From: Flavobacterium agrisoli
GTDB taxonomy: Bacteria > Bacteroidota > Bacteroidia > Flavobacteriales > Flavobacteriaceae
Assembly (NCBI RefSeq): GCF_016522065.1
Contig: NZ_JAEHFV010000002.1
Span: 558,001 to 622,000, forward strand
DNA: 64,000 nt
Direction of reading: 5' to 3'
How positions within the stretch are numbered: position 1 is the first letter of the stretch; the number at the start of each line of letters is the position of its first letter. Below the pieces are notes generated by a model, which was given only the letters and a program-made list of their open reading frames with translations, did not search any database and was not told the origin of the DNA. This document shows, piece after piece, positions 27,140 through 35,112 of the stretch. Made by a program: the position numbers and the translations under genes.

Positions 27140-27577
27140 TCAAATTCGAAAAACTTCGAAAATTAGGTAGCGTGAATTGCCTAAAGGTAAATAGCTTTGC
27201 GTTGGGCAAAAGGCTACGGGTTTTTTTAGGCTTTTAAAAAAAGTTTGTGTAATGTGTGTTTTGAAAACCGAAGGGCAAAAGCTTATTTTGTCGATGGCTT
27301 TTTTAGAAGTTAGGTTTTCGGTATCTTCTTCTTCGTTATCCGAATTTAGGATTTCTTTTTTAACATAGGTTTCAAAAACCGCATCTGATATCGAAGTATG
27401 ATTGTCAAATAAATGAGCAATATTAGTATGACTGCGCTTGATGATGGCATTGTGCACTCTATACGAAGTGGCATACATTGCCGAATTAACTAAAGGTAAT
27501 GTATGGGCAAACAAAGTGCCGTTGCTAAAAGTTAGCAAAACGGATAGAAAGAAAAAGTGTTTAATTGCTCGCTTCAT
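27140..27577 (-). CDS. Secreted protein of unknown function upstream of the efflux operon
   Basis: A 145-residue protein not recognised. The N-terminus (MKRAIKHFFFLSVLLTFSNG) is a signal peptide with a probable cleavage after LFAH. The mature part is rich in His and Ser in its first half, has an acidic patch NSDNEEEDTEN, and two cysteines. It lies 145 bp upstream of the adaptor gene on the same strand and may be first in that transcription unit. Small secreted proteins at such positions are common in flavobacteria but undefined. Confidence 0.65.
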   Translation of the reverse strand: MKRAIKHFFFLSVLLTFSNGTLFAHTLPLVNSAMYATSYRVHNAIIKRSHTNIAHLFDNHTSISDAVFETYVKKEILNSDNEEEDTENLTSKKAIDKISFCPSVFKTHITQTFFKSLKKPVAFCPTQSYLPLGNSRYLIFEVFRI

Positions 27578-27787
27578 TTAGTCCACAAAACTAATGGTGA
27601 GATTTTATTTTAACAAATATGGAGTCTTAAATGTTTGTTAACTAAGTTCGAATTATGAATTGCTTTTTTTGAAACTAATTTTTTGTTTAAAATGTAAAAA
27701 TGAGCTAAAAAAACGTCGAGAATTCAAACAACTTATTGATAATTAGCTTTAGTTTTGTAATCGATTGCAATTAATAAAGAGGAAAAA

Positions 27788-28186
27788 ATGGAATTTCAGG
27801 CGGTATTTAACGAATTTTGGGAAGCGGTTTTAAAAAGTGTTAAAAATAGAACCTTCGCTAAATTGACTTTGGCTAAGACCATTGGCGATACCGAATTGAA
27901 AAATATCTATGTTCGCCCCGTTTTATTAGAGAACAATGAAATGAAAATGTCGGTAATTGCACGCTACAAAACCGAAGAAGTAGAAAGTTTTCATTCGCTC
28001 GAAGAAACTTTTTTTGTTTTGGCTCCCTACATGAACAATCCTTTTTTAACCGCATTATTATTCACCACCGAACACGACCTTACCTTTAAACTCAATAAAA
28101 AACGAGTGGGAAGTATTGTTGAACAAGCACCTACTTTCAAAAATGCTTCGGATGTGATTTTAGAAATGAAAGAAAAAGGCCTTTAA
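27788..28186 (+). CDS. Unknown protein resembling the N-terminal domain of some methyltransferases
   Basis: A 132-residue cytosolic protein without signal peptide or membrane segment. The central pattern FAKLTLAKT, then LKNIYVRPV and later LLFTTEHDL recalls an N-terminal domain that, in some Bacteroidota class I SAM methyltransferases, precedes the catalytic domain (from memory). Here the catalytic domain is absent and the reading frame ends normally. It has its own spacer with a T-rich promoter-like region. Function unknown. Confidence 0.65.
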   Translation: MEFQAVFNEFWEAVLKSVKNRTFAKLTLAKTIGDTELKNIYVRPVLLENNEMKMSVIARYKTEEVESFHSLEETFFVLAPYMNNPFLTALLFTTEHDLTFKLNKKRVGSIVEQAPTFKNASDVILEMKEKGL

Positions 28187-28307
28187 ATGAAGTTTACAGG
28201 GGGCAGTTTTTAGTGTCAGACTCTGATTCCTCAAAAACTGACCACTGATACCTTTTTTGATTACAAGTACTTAAAACGGATTACTTAAAAAACTACCCTC
28301 TGCTTAC

Positions 28308-28961
28308 TTACTTTTCCCCTTCCCATTCTGCATAAAATTGTGCTAAGAAAAGTTCCATAAAGCGGTGTCTTTCTTCGGCAATTTTTTTACCAGTTTGGGT
28401 ATTCATTTTGTCTTTTAAAAGCAGTAATTTTTCATAGAAATGATTAATCGTAGGTGCTGTAGATTTTTTGTACTCTTCCTTGCTCATGTTAAGAATTGGA
28501 GCAATTTCAGGATTGTATAAGGCTCTATTTTTAAACCCGCCATAATTAAAGGCGCGAGCTACACCAATGGCGCCAATGGCATCCAAACGATCGGCGTCTT
28601 GCACTACGTCCAATTCGATAGAATGGAAGTTTTTTTCAAAATTTCCGCCTTTAAATGAGATGTTTTCAATAATCTTTGCCACGTGCTGAATTACGGATTC
28701 GTCAACCTCGTTAGCTGTTAAAAATTCGCGTGCTGTTTTAGGGCCAATACTTTCGTCTCCGTTGTGAAATTTGCTATCGGCAATATCGTGCAGCAAAGCA
28801 CCTAACTGCACTATGGTACGATCGCAATTTTCGTTTTTGGCAATCAACAAAGCGTTTTTGTAAACCCGTTCTATGTGAAACCAATCGTGTCCGCCTTCGG
28901 CATTTTCCAATTGTTGTTTTACAAAAAGAATGGTTTTATTAATGAGTTCTGAAGTATTCAT
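28308..28961 (-). CDS. HD-domain phosphohydrolase
   Basis: A 217-residue metal-dependent phosphohydrolase. The HD motif set is visible: HDWFHIERV near the N-terminus, LLHDIADSKFH carrying the HD pair, and VVQDADRLDAIGAIG with the later Asp. It is similar to the YedJ/YpgQ-type HD hydrolases acting on nucleotides or small phosphates; the natural substrate is unsettled. Full length. It lies downstream of the desaturase gene, separated by a terminator. Confidence 0.9.
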   Translation of the reverse strand: MNTSELINKTILFVKQQLENAEGGHDWFHIERVYKNALLIAKNENCDRTIVQLGALLHDIADSKFHNGDESIGPKTAREFLTANEVDESVIQHVAKIIENISFKGGNFEKNFHSIELDVVQDADRLDAIGAIGVARAFNYGGFKNRALYNPEIAPILNMSKEEYKKSTAPTINHFYEKLLLLKDKMNTQTGKKIAEERHRFMELFLAQFYAEWEGEK

Positions 28962-28994
28962 GTCTATTTTGTTTTAATATAAGATAACAAAAAA

Positions 28995-29028
28995 GCTGAT
29001 TTTTAAAGTCGAAACCTCAAAAATCAGC
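28995..29028 (-). terminator. Terminator after the desaturase gene
   Basis: The perfect 10-bp stem 28995-29004 with 29019-29028 (GCTGATTTTT and its complement) is followed on the minus strand by a T run. It lies 47 bp after the desaturase stop codon. Confidence 0.7.
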
Positions 29029-29074
29029 CTTATAAATTAGGGGTAAAATCAATTGTAAATTCTTAATCTGAAAT

Positions 29075-30076
29075 CTACAATTTAGCTGGTTCCACCCATT
29101 TAAAAATATGAGATTCGGCCGGAATAACAATTCGCTCTGAAATACGCGCCATACGCGCTGGTAATTTCATTAAATAGTCGCGGGCTTTCTCGGCTTCATC
29201 GGTCAGGTTGGTTACCTTGTCAATTTCCCATTTTTCGATTAATTTTTGTAAAATATCTACGTAATCGTTAGAGGTATAAACACCAATTCGTTGTGCCGAA
29301 TCTGAAAATTGTTCGAATGCGCTGCTTATTTTTTGACCCGATTCACGTAAAAAGTGCGCAGGCATCACGATTTTTTGCTTCATCATGTATTGAAAAGCCA
29401 ACATCATTTCGCTTGGGTCAACTTGAAAAATACGCGTAACAAATTCGCTATAGGCATGGTGATGGCGCATTTCGTCGCCAGCAATCATTTTACACATTTT
29501 AGAGAGTTTTTTATCGCCGAATTTCTTAGCAATTTGCGATACTCTATTGTGGGAAACATAAGTGGCTAATTCTTGAAAACTGGTGTAAACAAAGTTTTTA
29601 TAAGGGTCGGTTCCGGTGCCAATATCAAAACCATCATTAATTAAATGTTGGGTTGTCATTTCAATCTCCCGCATGTTCACGCGACCTGACAAGTATAAAT
29701 ATTTGTTTAATAAATCGCCGTGACGGTTTTCTTCCCCCGTCCATTGTTTTACCCATTTGGCCCACCCGTTTCCGCCGTTTGCAGGGTCTTCGGTTTGGTT
29801 GATTCCTTCTACATCCATCAACCACGATTCGTAAGTTGGTAGGGCTTCTTCGGTAATGGTATCGCCTACTAAAGTAACCCAAAAGTCGTATGGCAATTCT
29901 TTGGCAATTTCACGTAATTCTTTTACGTCCTCAAAAAAGTTTTCACTTTGAGAATCGGGTAAAAAATCAGACGGTTGCCAAATTTTTTCGACAGGGATTA
30001 AAAATTGTTCTACGAAGCTATCCACGTTTTTTTCTAAAAACTGCATTACTTCTAATCGAATGTTTTTTATAGACAT
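29075..30076 (-). CDS. Acyl-ACP desaturase (ferritin-like di-iron)
   Basis: A 333-residue soluble desaturase that introduces a double bond into acyl-ACP, so it makes unsaturated fatty acids when oxygen is present. Di-iron ligands are in EENRHGDLL (115-123) and DEMRHHHAY (201-209), each with the E-x-x-H pattern. The fold is the plant stearoyl-ACP desaturase type, seen in bacteria mainly in Bacteroidota and actinobacteria. The plsC gene lies 10 bp upstream on the same strand, tying it to membrane lipid synthesis. Confidence 0.93.
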   Translation of the reverse strand: MSIKNIRLEVMQFLEKNVDSFVEQFLIPVEKIWQPSDFLPDSQSENFFEDVKELREIAKELPYDFWVTLVGDTITEEALPTYESWLMDVEGINQTEDPANGGNGWAKWVKQWTGEENRHGDLLNKYLYLSGRVNMREIEMTTQHLINDGFDIGTGTDPYKNFVYTSFQELATYVSHNRVSQIAKKFGDKKLSKMCKMIAGDEMRHHHAYSEFVTRIFQVDPSEMMLAFQYMMKQKIVMPAHFLRESGQKISSAFEQFSDSAQRIGVYTSNDYVDILQKLIEKWEIDKVTNLTDEAEKARDYLMKLPARMARISERIVIPAESHIFKWVEPAKL

Positions 30077-30086
30077 TGTATATAAT

Positions 30087-30821
30087 TTAAATTTTAATGG
30101 CGCTTACTACTGCTTTTTCGGTCTCTTTCATGAGGGTGTCAAAATCATACTCTTTTACAGAAAGCGCTTTATGAACGGTAAAGGTAAGATGATTTCCTAA
30201 ACCAACAGGAAAAAAACCATATTTTACCATTTTCCAGGAATTGTTTATGCTGATGGGCACCACATAAGCAGAAGGAGCATATTTGCAAAGAATTTTTAAG
30301 CCACTTTGTGCAAATTCCTTTGGTTTTCCTGTTTTGCTTCGGGTACCTTCGGGGAAAATTACCGCCGATCGGTTGTTTTTTTCAATATATTCAGACAATT
30401 TTTTGATAGTTGGAATTGCCTGTTTAGGGTCTTTCCGGTCAATTAGCACGGAGCCACCATGACGCAAATTGTAAGAAACACTCGGGATTCCTTTTCCTAA
30501 CTCTTTCTTACTTACAAATTTACAATGAAAACGGCGTAAGTACCAAATAATCGTGACAATATCATACATGCTTTGGTGATTGGCTACAAAAATAATCGGA
30601 ACACCTTTCGGAATGCTTTCGATATTACTAAATCTATAAGTTGTACCCACCAAATGGGTGCATTTTAACAAACAAAAGTTAAGATAATCAACGCTTTTTT
30701 TGTGTGCTTGATAGCCAAATACATTTAAGCAAAACCATTGAATGGGATGAAAAATAACCAAACAAAGTCCGAAAAAGACATAATATATAACCGATATGGG
30801 GTACGAAATGAGTTTTTGCAT
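30087..30821 (-). CDS. plsC: 1-acyl-sn-glycerol-3-phosphate acyltransferase
   Basis: A 244-residue membrane enzyme adding the second acyl chain to lysophosphatidic acid. ATG at 30821 is preferred over an in-frame upstream codon at 30842. One or two N-terminal hydrophobic segments are followed by the acyltransferase motifs: NHQSMYD (the NHxxxxD block), LIDRKDPKQA, and FPEGTRS for glycerol-phosphate binding. It is directly upstream of the desaturase gene in the same direction. Confidence 0.93.
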   Translation of the reverse strand: MQKLISYPISVIYYVFFGLCLVIFHPIQWFCLNVFGYQAHKKSVDYLNFCLLKCTHLVGTTYRFSNIESIPKGVPIIFVANHQSMYDIVTIIWYLRRFHCKFVSKKELGKGIPSVSYNLRHGGSVLIDRKDPKQAIPTIKKLSEYIEKNNRSAVIFPEGTRSKTGKPKEFAQSGLKILCKYAPSAYVVPISINNSWKMVKYGFFPVGLGNHLTFTVHKALSVKEYDFDTLMKETEKAVVSAIKI

Positions 30822-30906
30822 GTCTAAAAAAATGAAAAGCAAAAGTAATAAATATATTTTTAGACTAATTTAAAAAACAAACAATTACAGGTTCGGGCTT
30901 AAATTG

Positions 30907-30914
30907 TAACTTTG
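30907..30914 (+). promoter_or_regulatory. Candidate -7 element for rnpA
   Basis: TAACTTTG matches TAnnTTTG, 33 bp before the rnpA ATG. No good -33 box is visible at the proper distance. Confidence 0.4.
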
Positions 30915-30946
30915 CCTGCTGAAAATAAGGTTTTCGGAGATTTAAA

Positions 30947-31333
30947 ATGGATTGTACTTACCCCAAAAAAGAACATTTAAAAAGCAAAACGGCAATCGGA
31001 TTATTGTTTACCGAAGGAAAATCGGTTTCCAAATTCCCATTGCGTTTGGTGTACCATACCCAATCTTCTTCGGAAAAACCAGAGATAAAAGTGGGTGTTT
31101 CAGTTTCCAAAAGGTATTTTAAAAAAGCTGTTGATCGCAATTATTTTAAAAGAGTTTTGCGCGAAACCTATCGATTAAACAAACATCTAATTCACGATAA
31201 TTGTGCACAGTCACTTTCGATCATGTTATTTTATCAAACCAAAGACCGATTGACTTTTGAGGAAATCAATACTAAAACCATTCAATTATTCGAAAAATTC
31301 CGTTTACAAATCGAAAATGATACGGTTAAATAA
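30947..31333 (+). CDS. rnpA: Ribonuclease P protein component
   Basis: A 128-residue basic protein subunit that helps the RNase P RNA process tRNA 5' ends. The signature VGVSVSKRYFKKAVDRNYFKRVLRE contains the RNR-like RNA-binding patch. It is separated from its usual partner rpmH and the replication-origin region, as is common in Bacteroidota. The S41 protease follows 109 bp downstream. Confidence 0.94.
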   Translation: MDCTYPKKEHLKSKTAIGLLFTEGKSVSKFPLRLVYHTQSSSEKPEIKVGVSVSKRYFKKAVDRNYFKRVLRETYRLNKHLIHDNCAQSLSIMLFYQTKDRLTFEEINTKTIQLFEKFRLQIENDTVK

Positions 31334-31442
31334 TTTAGCATTTTTATTTTTTCGATTGGAGTTGAATAAGAATTCTTAAAAAAATTGTAGTTTTATCTTT
31401 AAAATTGTCATTTTTAGATTTTTAAAAGAAAAACCAAACCCC

Positions 31443-33080
31443 ATGTTAATTACCTTTTCCAAAAAAGTTGTTATTCCGGTTGTTGCTTCGGCATTTTTAT
31501 TTGTAGGCACGAGTTTCAAAGATGACTTTTTTGAGATTGCCAAGCAAATCGAAATTTTCACTACTTTATTTAAAGCCGTTAACACCAATTATGTAGACGA
31601 AACTAATCCGGCCGATTTAATGGATAAAGCCATTAAAAGTATGTTGGCTAGTTTAGATCCGTATACGGTGTATTTTAATGAGCAAGATGTAGTACAATTT
31701 AAAATAAACAACACCGGCGAATATACCGGAATTGGTGCTTTGATGACCCGAAAAAAAGACCGCTTGTTGGTACGCGAACCGTATAAAGATTATCCAGCGG
31801 ATAAGGCGGGTTTACAAGCGGGCGACGAAATTATTCAAATTGGCGATGTGATGGTGGCCGATTTTAAAGACGATGCTGCGCAATTGCTTAAAGGAACCAA
31901 AAACACCAAAATTCCGATTAAATATTTACGACAAGGCAAAAGCAACAGCACGACTTTGGTTTTGGACGAAGTTGACATCAAATCGGTTTCGTATTTTGGC
32001 ATGATTGATGCCAAAACGGGTTACATCGTATTGTCCCATTTTAATCGAAAAGCGGGTAACGAAACCAAAGAAGCCTTAGAACAATTAAAAACCCAAGGAG
32101 CTACACAAATTGTATTGGATTTGCGCGGAAACCCCGGCGGTTTGTTACACGAAGCAGTTACCATTTGCAATTTGTTTGTGCCAAAAAACGAAGTAATTGT
32201 AACCACCAAATCCCGCATCGAAAAAAACAATGTAACCTACAAAACCACTCAAGAGCCTGTAGATACGCAAATTCCATTAGCAATACTTGTCAACGGTCGA
32301 AGTGCATCGGCATCAGAAATTGTTTCGGGCGCTTTGCAAGATTTGGATCGTGCTGTGGTTTTAGGAAGTCGCAGTTTCGGAAAAGGATTGGTGCAACGTT
32401 CGGTTGATTTAACTTATGGAACACAACTAAAAGTAACTATTTCTCGCTATTACACGCCTTCAGGAAGATGTATTCAGGCATTGGATTATGCGCATAAAGA
32501 TAAAAATGGACTTGCTATTAAAACCGATGCCAAAAATTATAACGCATTTAAAACAAGAAAAGGGCGTCCGGTTTTTGATGGAGGAGGAGTGTTGCCCGAT
32601 GTTGAGTTAGAAGAATCCAAAATGAGTCCGATTACCGTTGCCTTGCTTAAAAACGACGGAATTTTTGATTATGCTACCTCATATTATTACAAAAACCCGA
32701 ATATGGGAGCCAAAATTCCGAACTTGTCGGATGCCGATTATGCTGATTTTAAATCGTATTTAAAAACCAATAAAATAGCTTTTGATACCGAAACCGAAAC
32801 CGCTTTAAAAAATACCTTAGAAGCGGCGAAAAAAGATAAAATAGATACCGCTATTCAAGCGGAATACCAACAATTGTTAACGGCTATTGAAAAAAGCGAA
32901 TCTCTTTTATTGGATAAAAACAAAAAGGAAATTAGCAATTTAATTCAAGAAGAATTAATCAAGCGATACCAATATCAGGAAGGATTGTACGCCTTTTATG
33001 CGCATAACAATTCAGAAATAAAAAAAGCGGTAGCCTTACTAAACGATCAAACGCAATATAAGTCGATTTTAAAAATGTAG
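31443..33080 (+). CDS. S41 family C-terminal processing protease
   Basis: A 545-residue periplasmic serine protease of the CtpA/Prc type. An N-terminal signal anchor (about 8-25) is followed by a PDZ domain (about 85-170) that binds the C-terminus of substrates. The catalytic core comes next: Ser289 in GRSASASEI and Lys314 in FGKGLVQ, the usual Ser-Lys dyad. A helical C-terminal extension follows. It ends 1 bp before the OmpA-like gene, so the two are co-expressed. Confidence 0.94.
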   Translation: MLITFSKKVVIPVVASAFLFVGTSFKDDFFEIAKQIEIFTTLFKAVNTNYVDETNPADLMDKAIKSMLASLDPYTVYFNEQDVVQFKINNTGEYTGIGALMTRKKDRLLVREPYKDYPADKAGLQAGDEIIQIGDVMVADFKDDAAQLLKGTKNTKIPIKYLRQGKSNSTTLVLDEVDIKSVSYFGMIDAKTGYIVLSHFNRKAGNETKEALEQLKTQGATQIVLDLRGNPGGLLHEAVTICNLFVPKNEVIVTTKSRIEKNNVTYKTTQEPVDTQIPLAILVNGRSASASEIVSGALQDLDRAVVLGSRSFGKGLVQRSVDLTYGTQLKVTISRYYTPSGRCIQALDYAHKDKNGLAIKTDAKNYNAFKTRKGRPVFDGGGVLPDVELEESKMSPITVALLKNDGIFDYATSYYYKNPNMGAKIPNLSDADYADFKSYLKTNKIAFDTETETALKNTLEAAKKDKIDTAIQAEYQQLLTAIEKSESLLLDKNKKEISNLIQEELIKRYQYQEGLYAFYAHNNSEIKKAVALLNDQTQYKSILKM

Positions 33081-33081
33081 T

Positions 33082-33885
33082 ATGGTAAAAAAACTACTTT
33101 TTTTTCTTTTGTTTGCAGGAAATTTATCGGCTCAAGAAAAACCGATAACAACGGTTTATTTTGATTTTGATCAATATTCCTTAAACAGCAAGCAAATTAC
33201 AAAAATTGAAGGTTTTTTATCTAAAATTGATACGGCTAAAGTCGAATCAATTCAAATTTATGGCTATTGCGACGATCGAGGAAACGACCAATACAATTAC
33301 AAATTATCCAATCGGCGGGTTTCAACAGTGCAAGAAATTTTGTTGGTTAATGGCTTTAATAAAAACAAAATTATCATTTTGGAAGGAAAAGGCCGAGTGA
33401 TTGTTCGCACCGACACCGTTGATGATTTGCACGAAACACGTTCCAAAAACCGAAGAGTCGATTTAATTGTGGTCAAAAAAAACAGTTACGGTCACGGGGT
33501 GCACAACTCGTTTATGGATAATTTAAAAGTAGGCGATAATGTTACGTTAGCCAGCATTCAGTTTGAAATGGGCAGCAGTCACCTGACTTCCGAATCGAAA
33601 AAAGTTCTCGACAAAGTGGCTTCAATTTTAAATAAAAAGAAAAATATTTATTTTGAAATTCAAGGGCACGTTTGTTGTACACCAACCAAATACGACGACG
33701 GAATTGATAAGGATACGAAAGAACGAAAATTATCATGGAATCGAGCCAAAACGGTTTACCTATACTTGATTTCTAAAAAAATATACCGAAACAGAATGAC
33801 TTATAAAGGATATGGTAATCAAAAGCCTCTGGGCGAAGGAGAAGCTAAAGATCGAAGAGTCGAATTTCAAATTACACGAATTTAA
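33082..33885 (+). CDS. Protein with two tandem OmpA-like peptidoglycan-binding domains
   Basis: A 267-residue exported protein. It has a signal peptide (LLFFLLFAGNLSA), then two OmpA-like domains: about 20-130 (YFDFDQYSL, then GYCDDRGN, then NRRVDLIV) and about 150-265 (IQFEMGSSHL, then RRVEFQI). No beta-barrel is present. The second copy has the insertion HVCCTPTKYDD. It probably anchors something to the cell wall. The gene starts right after the S41 protease stop. Confidence 0.85.
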   Translation: MVKKLLFFLLFAGNLSAQEKPITTVYFDFDQYSLNSKQITKIEGFLSKIDTAKVESIQIYGYCDDRGNDQYNYKLSNRRVSTVQEILLVNGFNKNKIIILEGKGRVIVRTDTVDDLHETRSKNRRVDLIVVKKNSYGHGVHNSFMDNLKVGDNVTLASIQFEMGSSHLTSESKKVLDKVASILNKKKNIYFEIQGHVCCTPTKYDDGIDKDTKERKLSWNRAKTVYLYLISKKIYRNRMTYKGYGNQKPLGEGEAKDRRVEFQITRI

Positions 33886-33899
33886 AGATTTTCAAAAAA

Positions 33900-35090
33900 A
33901 TGATCACAAAAAATAATTGGAGTACGTTTGTAGCTGCCGCTTTTTTAATGGGGTGTTTTCAACAGAGTATTGCTCAGAAAAAATCGCAGAACACTGTTGT
34001 ACTCAGCACCAAGCCTTTCTCTGACGGTGTAAATCATTGGTACCATATTAAAGACAAACACAATATTGTCAATCCTATCGAAAACCAACCGCAATATGCG
34101 GAAAGCGAGTACGAAAAAATAGCCGATAACATTTTGCTTTTTCAAAAAGAAAATGGGGGATGGCCCAAAAATTATGACATGCGCGCTATTTTAACCAAAA
34201 GTCAAAAACAGGAGGTATTGGCAGCCAAATCGGCAACAAATACTACATTTGATAATGCCACCACTTATACGCATATTGCCTATTTGGCGCAAGTTTATAC
34301 CCTTTCTAAAGCCAAAAAATACAAAGAAGGATTTGATAAAGGAATTGAATTTATAATGCAGGCGCAATATCCTAATGGGGGTTGGCCGCAATATTATCCG
34401 TTAGAAAGCAATTACAGCCGCCATATCACTTTTAACGATGGTGCTTATATGGGTATTATGCAGTTGTTGCAACAAATTGTGCGTGGCGATGCCGATTATA
34501 CTTTTATTGATGCCAATTTAAAAGCGAAAGTGCAAACGTCTTATCAAAAAGGAATTGAATGTATTTTGAACATGCAGATAAAAGACAACAACAAACTAAC
34601 TGTTTGGTGTCAGCAGCACGATGAGGTGACTTTAGCACCAGCTTGGGCCCGAAAATTTGAACCGCCAAGTATTTGTAATGCCGAAAGTGTACCTGTGGTT
34701 TTGTTTTTGATGGAACAAGAAAATCCCGATCAAAAAATGATTCAATGCATTCAATCGGCCGTGCGTTGGTTTGAAGATTCTAAAATTTACAACACCCGGG
34801 TAGAACGTTTTGAAATTGCGCCTACGGAGTCTGCCTACAAAAAAATCACCCATGATGTTCGTGTGGTGACCGATTCGACTGCTGCGCCCATTTGGACACG
34901 TTATTACGAATTGGGCACACATCGTCCTTTATTTTGTAACCGCGATAGCAAGTTTGTCTACTCCTTAGCCGAAGTAGAATTAGAGCGCCGCGAAGGCTAT
35001 GCTTGGTACACCAATCAACCTCAAAAAGTATTAAAAGCGTATCCAAAATGGCAACAAAAATGGGCACCTAACGAAGATGTTTTGAAGTAG
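33900..35090 (+). CDS. pelA: Pectate lyase, polysaccharide lyase family 10
   Basis: A 396-residue secreted enzyme cleaving polygalacturonate by beta-elimination. A signal peptide ends near QSIAQ. Family 10 motifs: FQKENGGWPKNYDM, AQYPNGGWPQYYPL and HITFNDGAYMG, then SAVRWFEDSKIY. The lyase stands alone here, with no SusC/SusD pair, other pectinase or pectin regulator beside it. It lies 14 bp after the OmpA-like gene, so it may be read from the same message. Confidence 0.92.
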   Translation: MITKNNWSTFVAAAFLMGCFQQSIAQKKSQNTVVLSTKPFSDGVNHWYHIKDKHNIVNPIENQPQYAESEYEKIADNILLFQKENGGWPKNYDMRAILTKSQKQEVLAAKSATNTTFDNATTYTHIAYLAQVYTLSKAKKYKEGFDKGIEFIMQAQYPNGGWPQYYPLESNYSRHITFNDGAYMGIMQLLQQIVRGDADYTFIDANLKAKVQTSYQKGIECILNMQIKDNNKLTVWCQQHDEVTLAPAWARKFEPPSICNAESVPVVLFLMEQENPDQKMIQCIQSAVRWFEDSKIYNTRVERFEIAPTESAYKKITHDVRVVTDSTAAPIWTRYYELGTHRPLFCNRDSKFVYSLAEVELERREGYAWYTNQPQKVLKAYPKWQQKWAPNEDVLK

Positions 35091-35112
35091 GAAGATAGTT
35101 TACAAAGTCATT

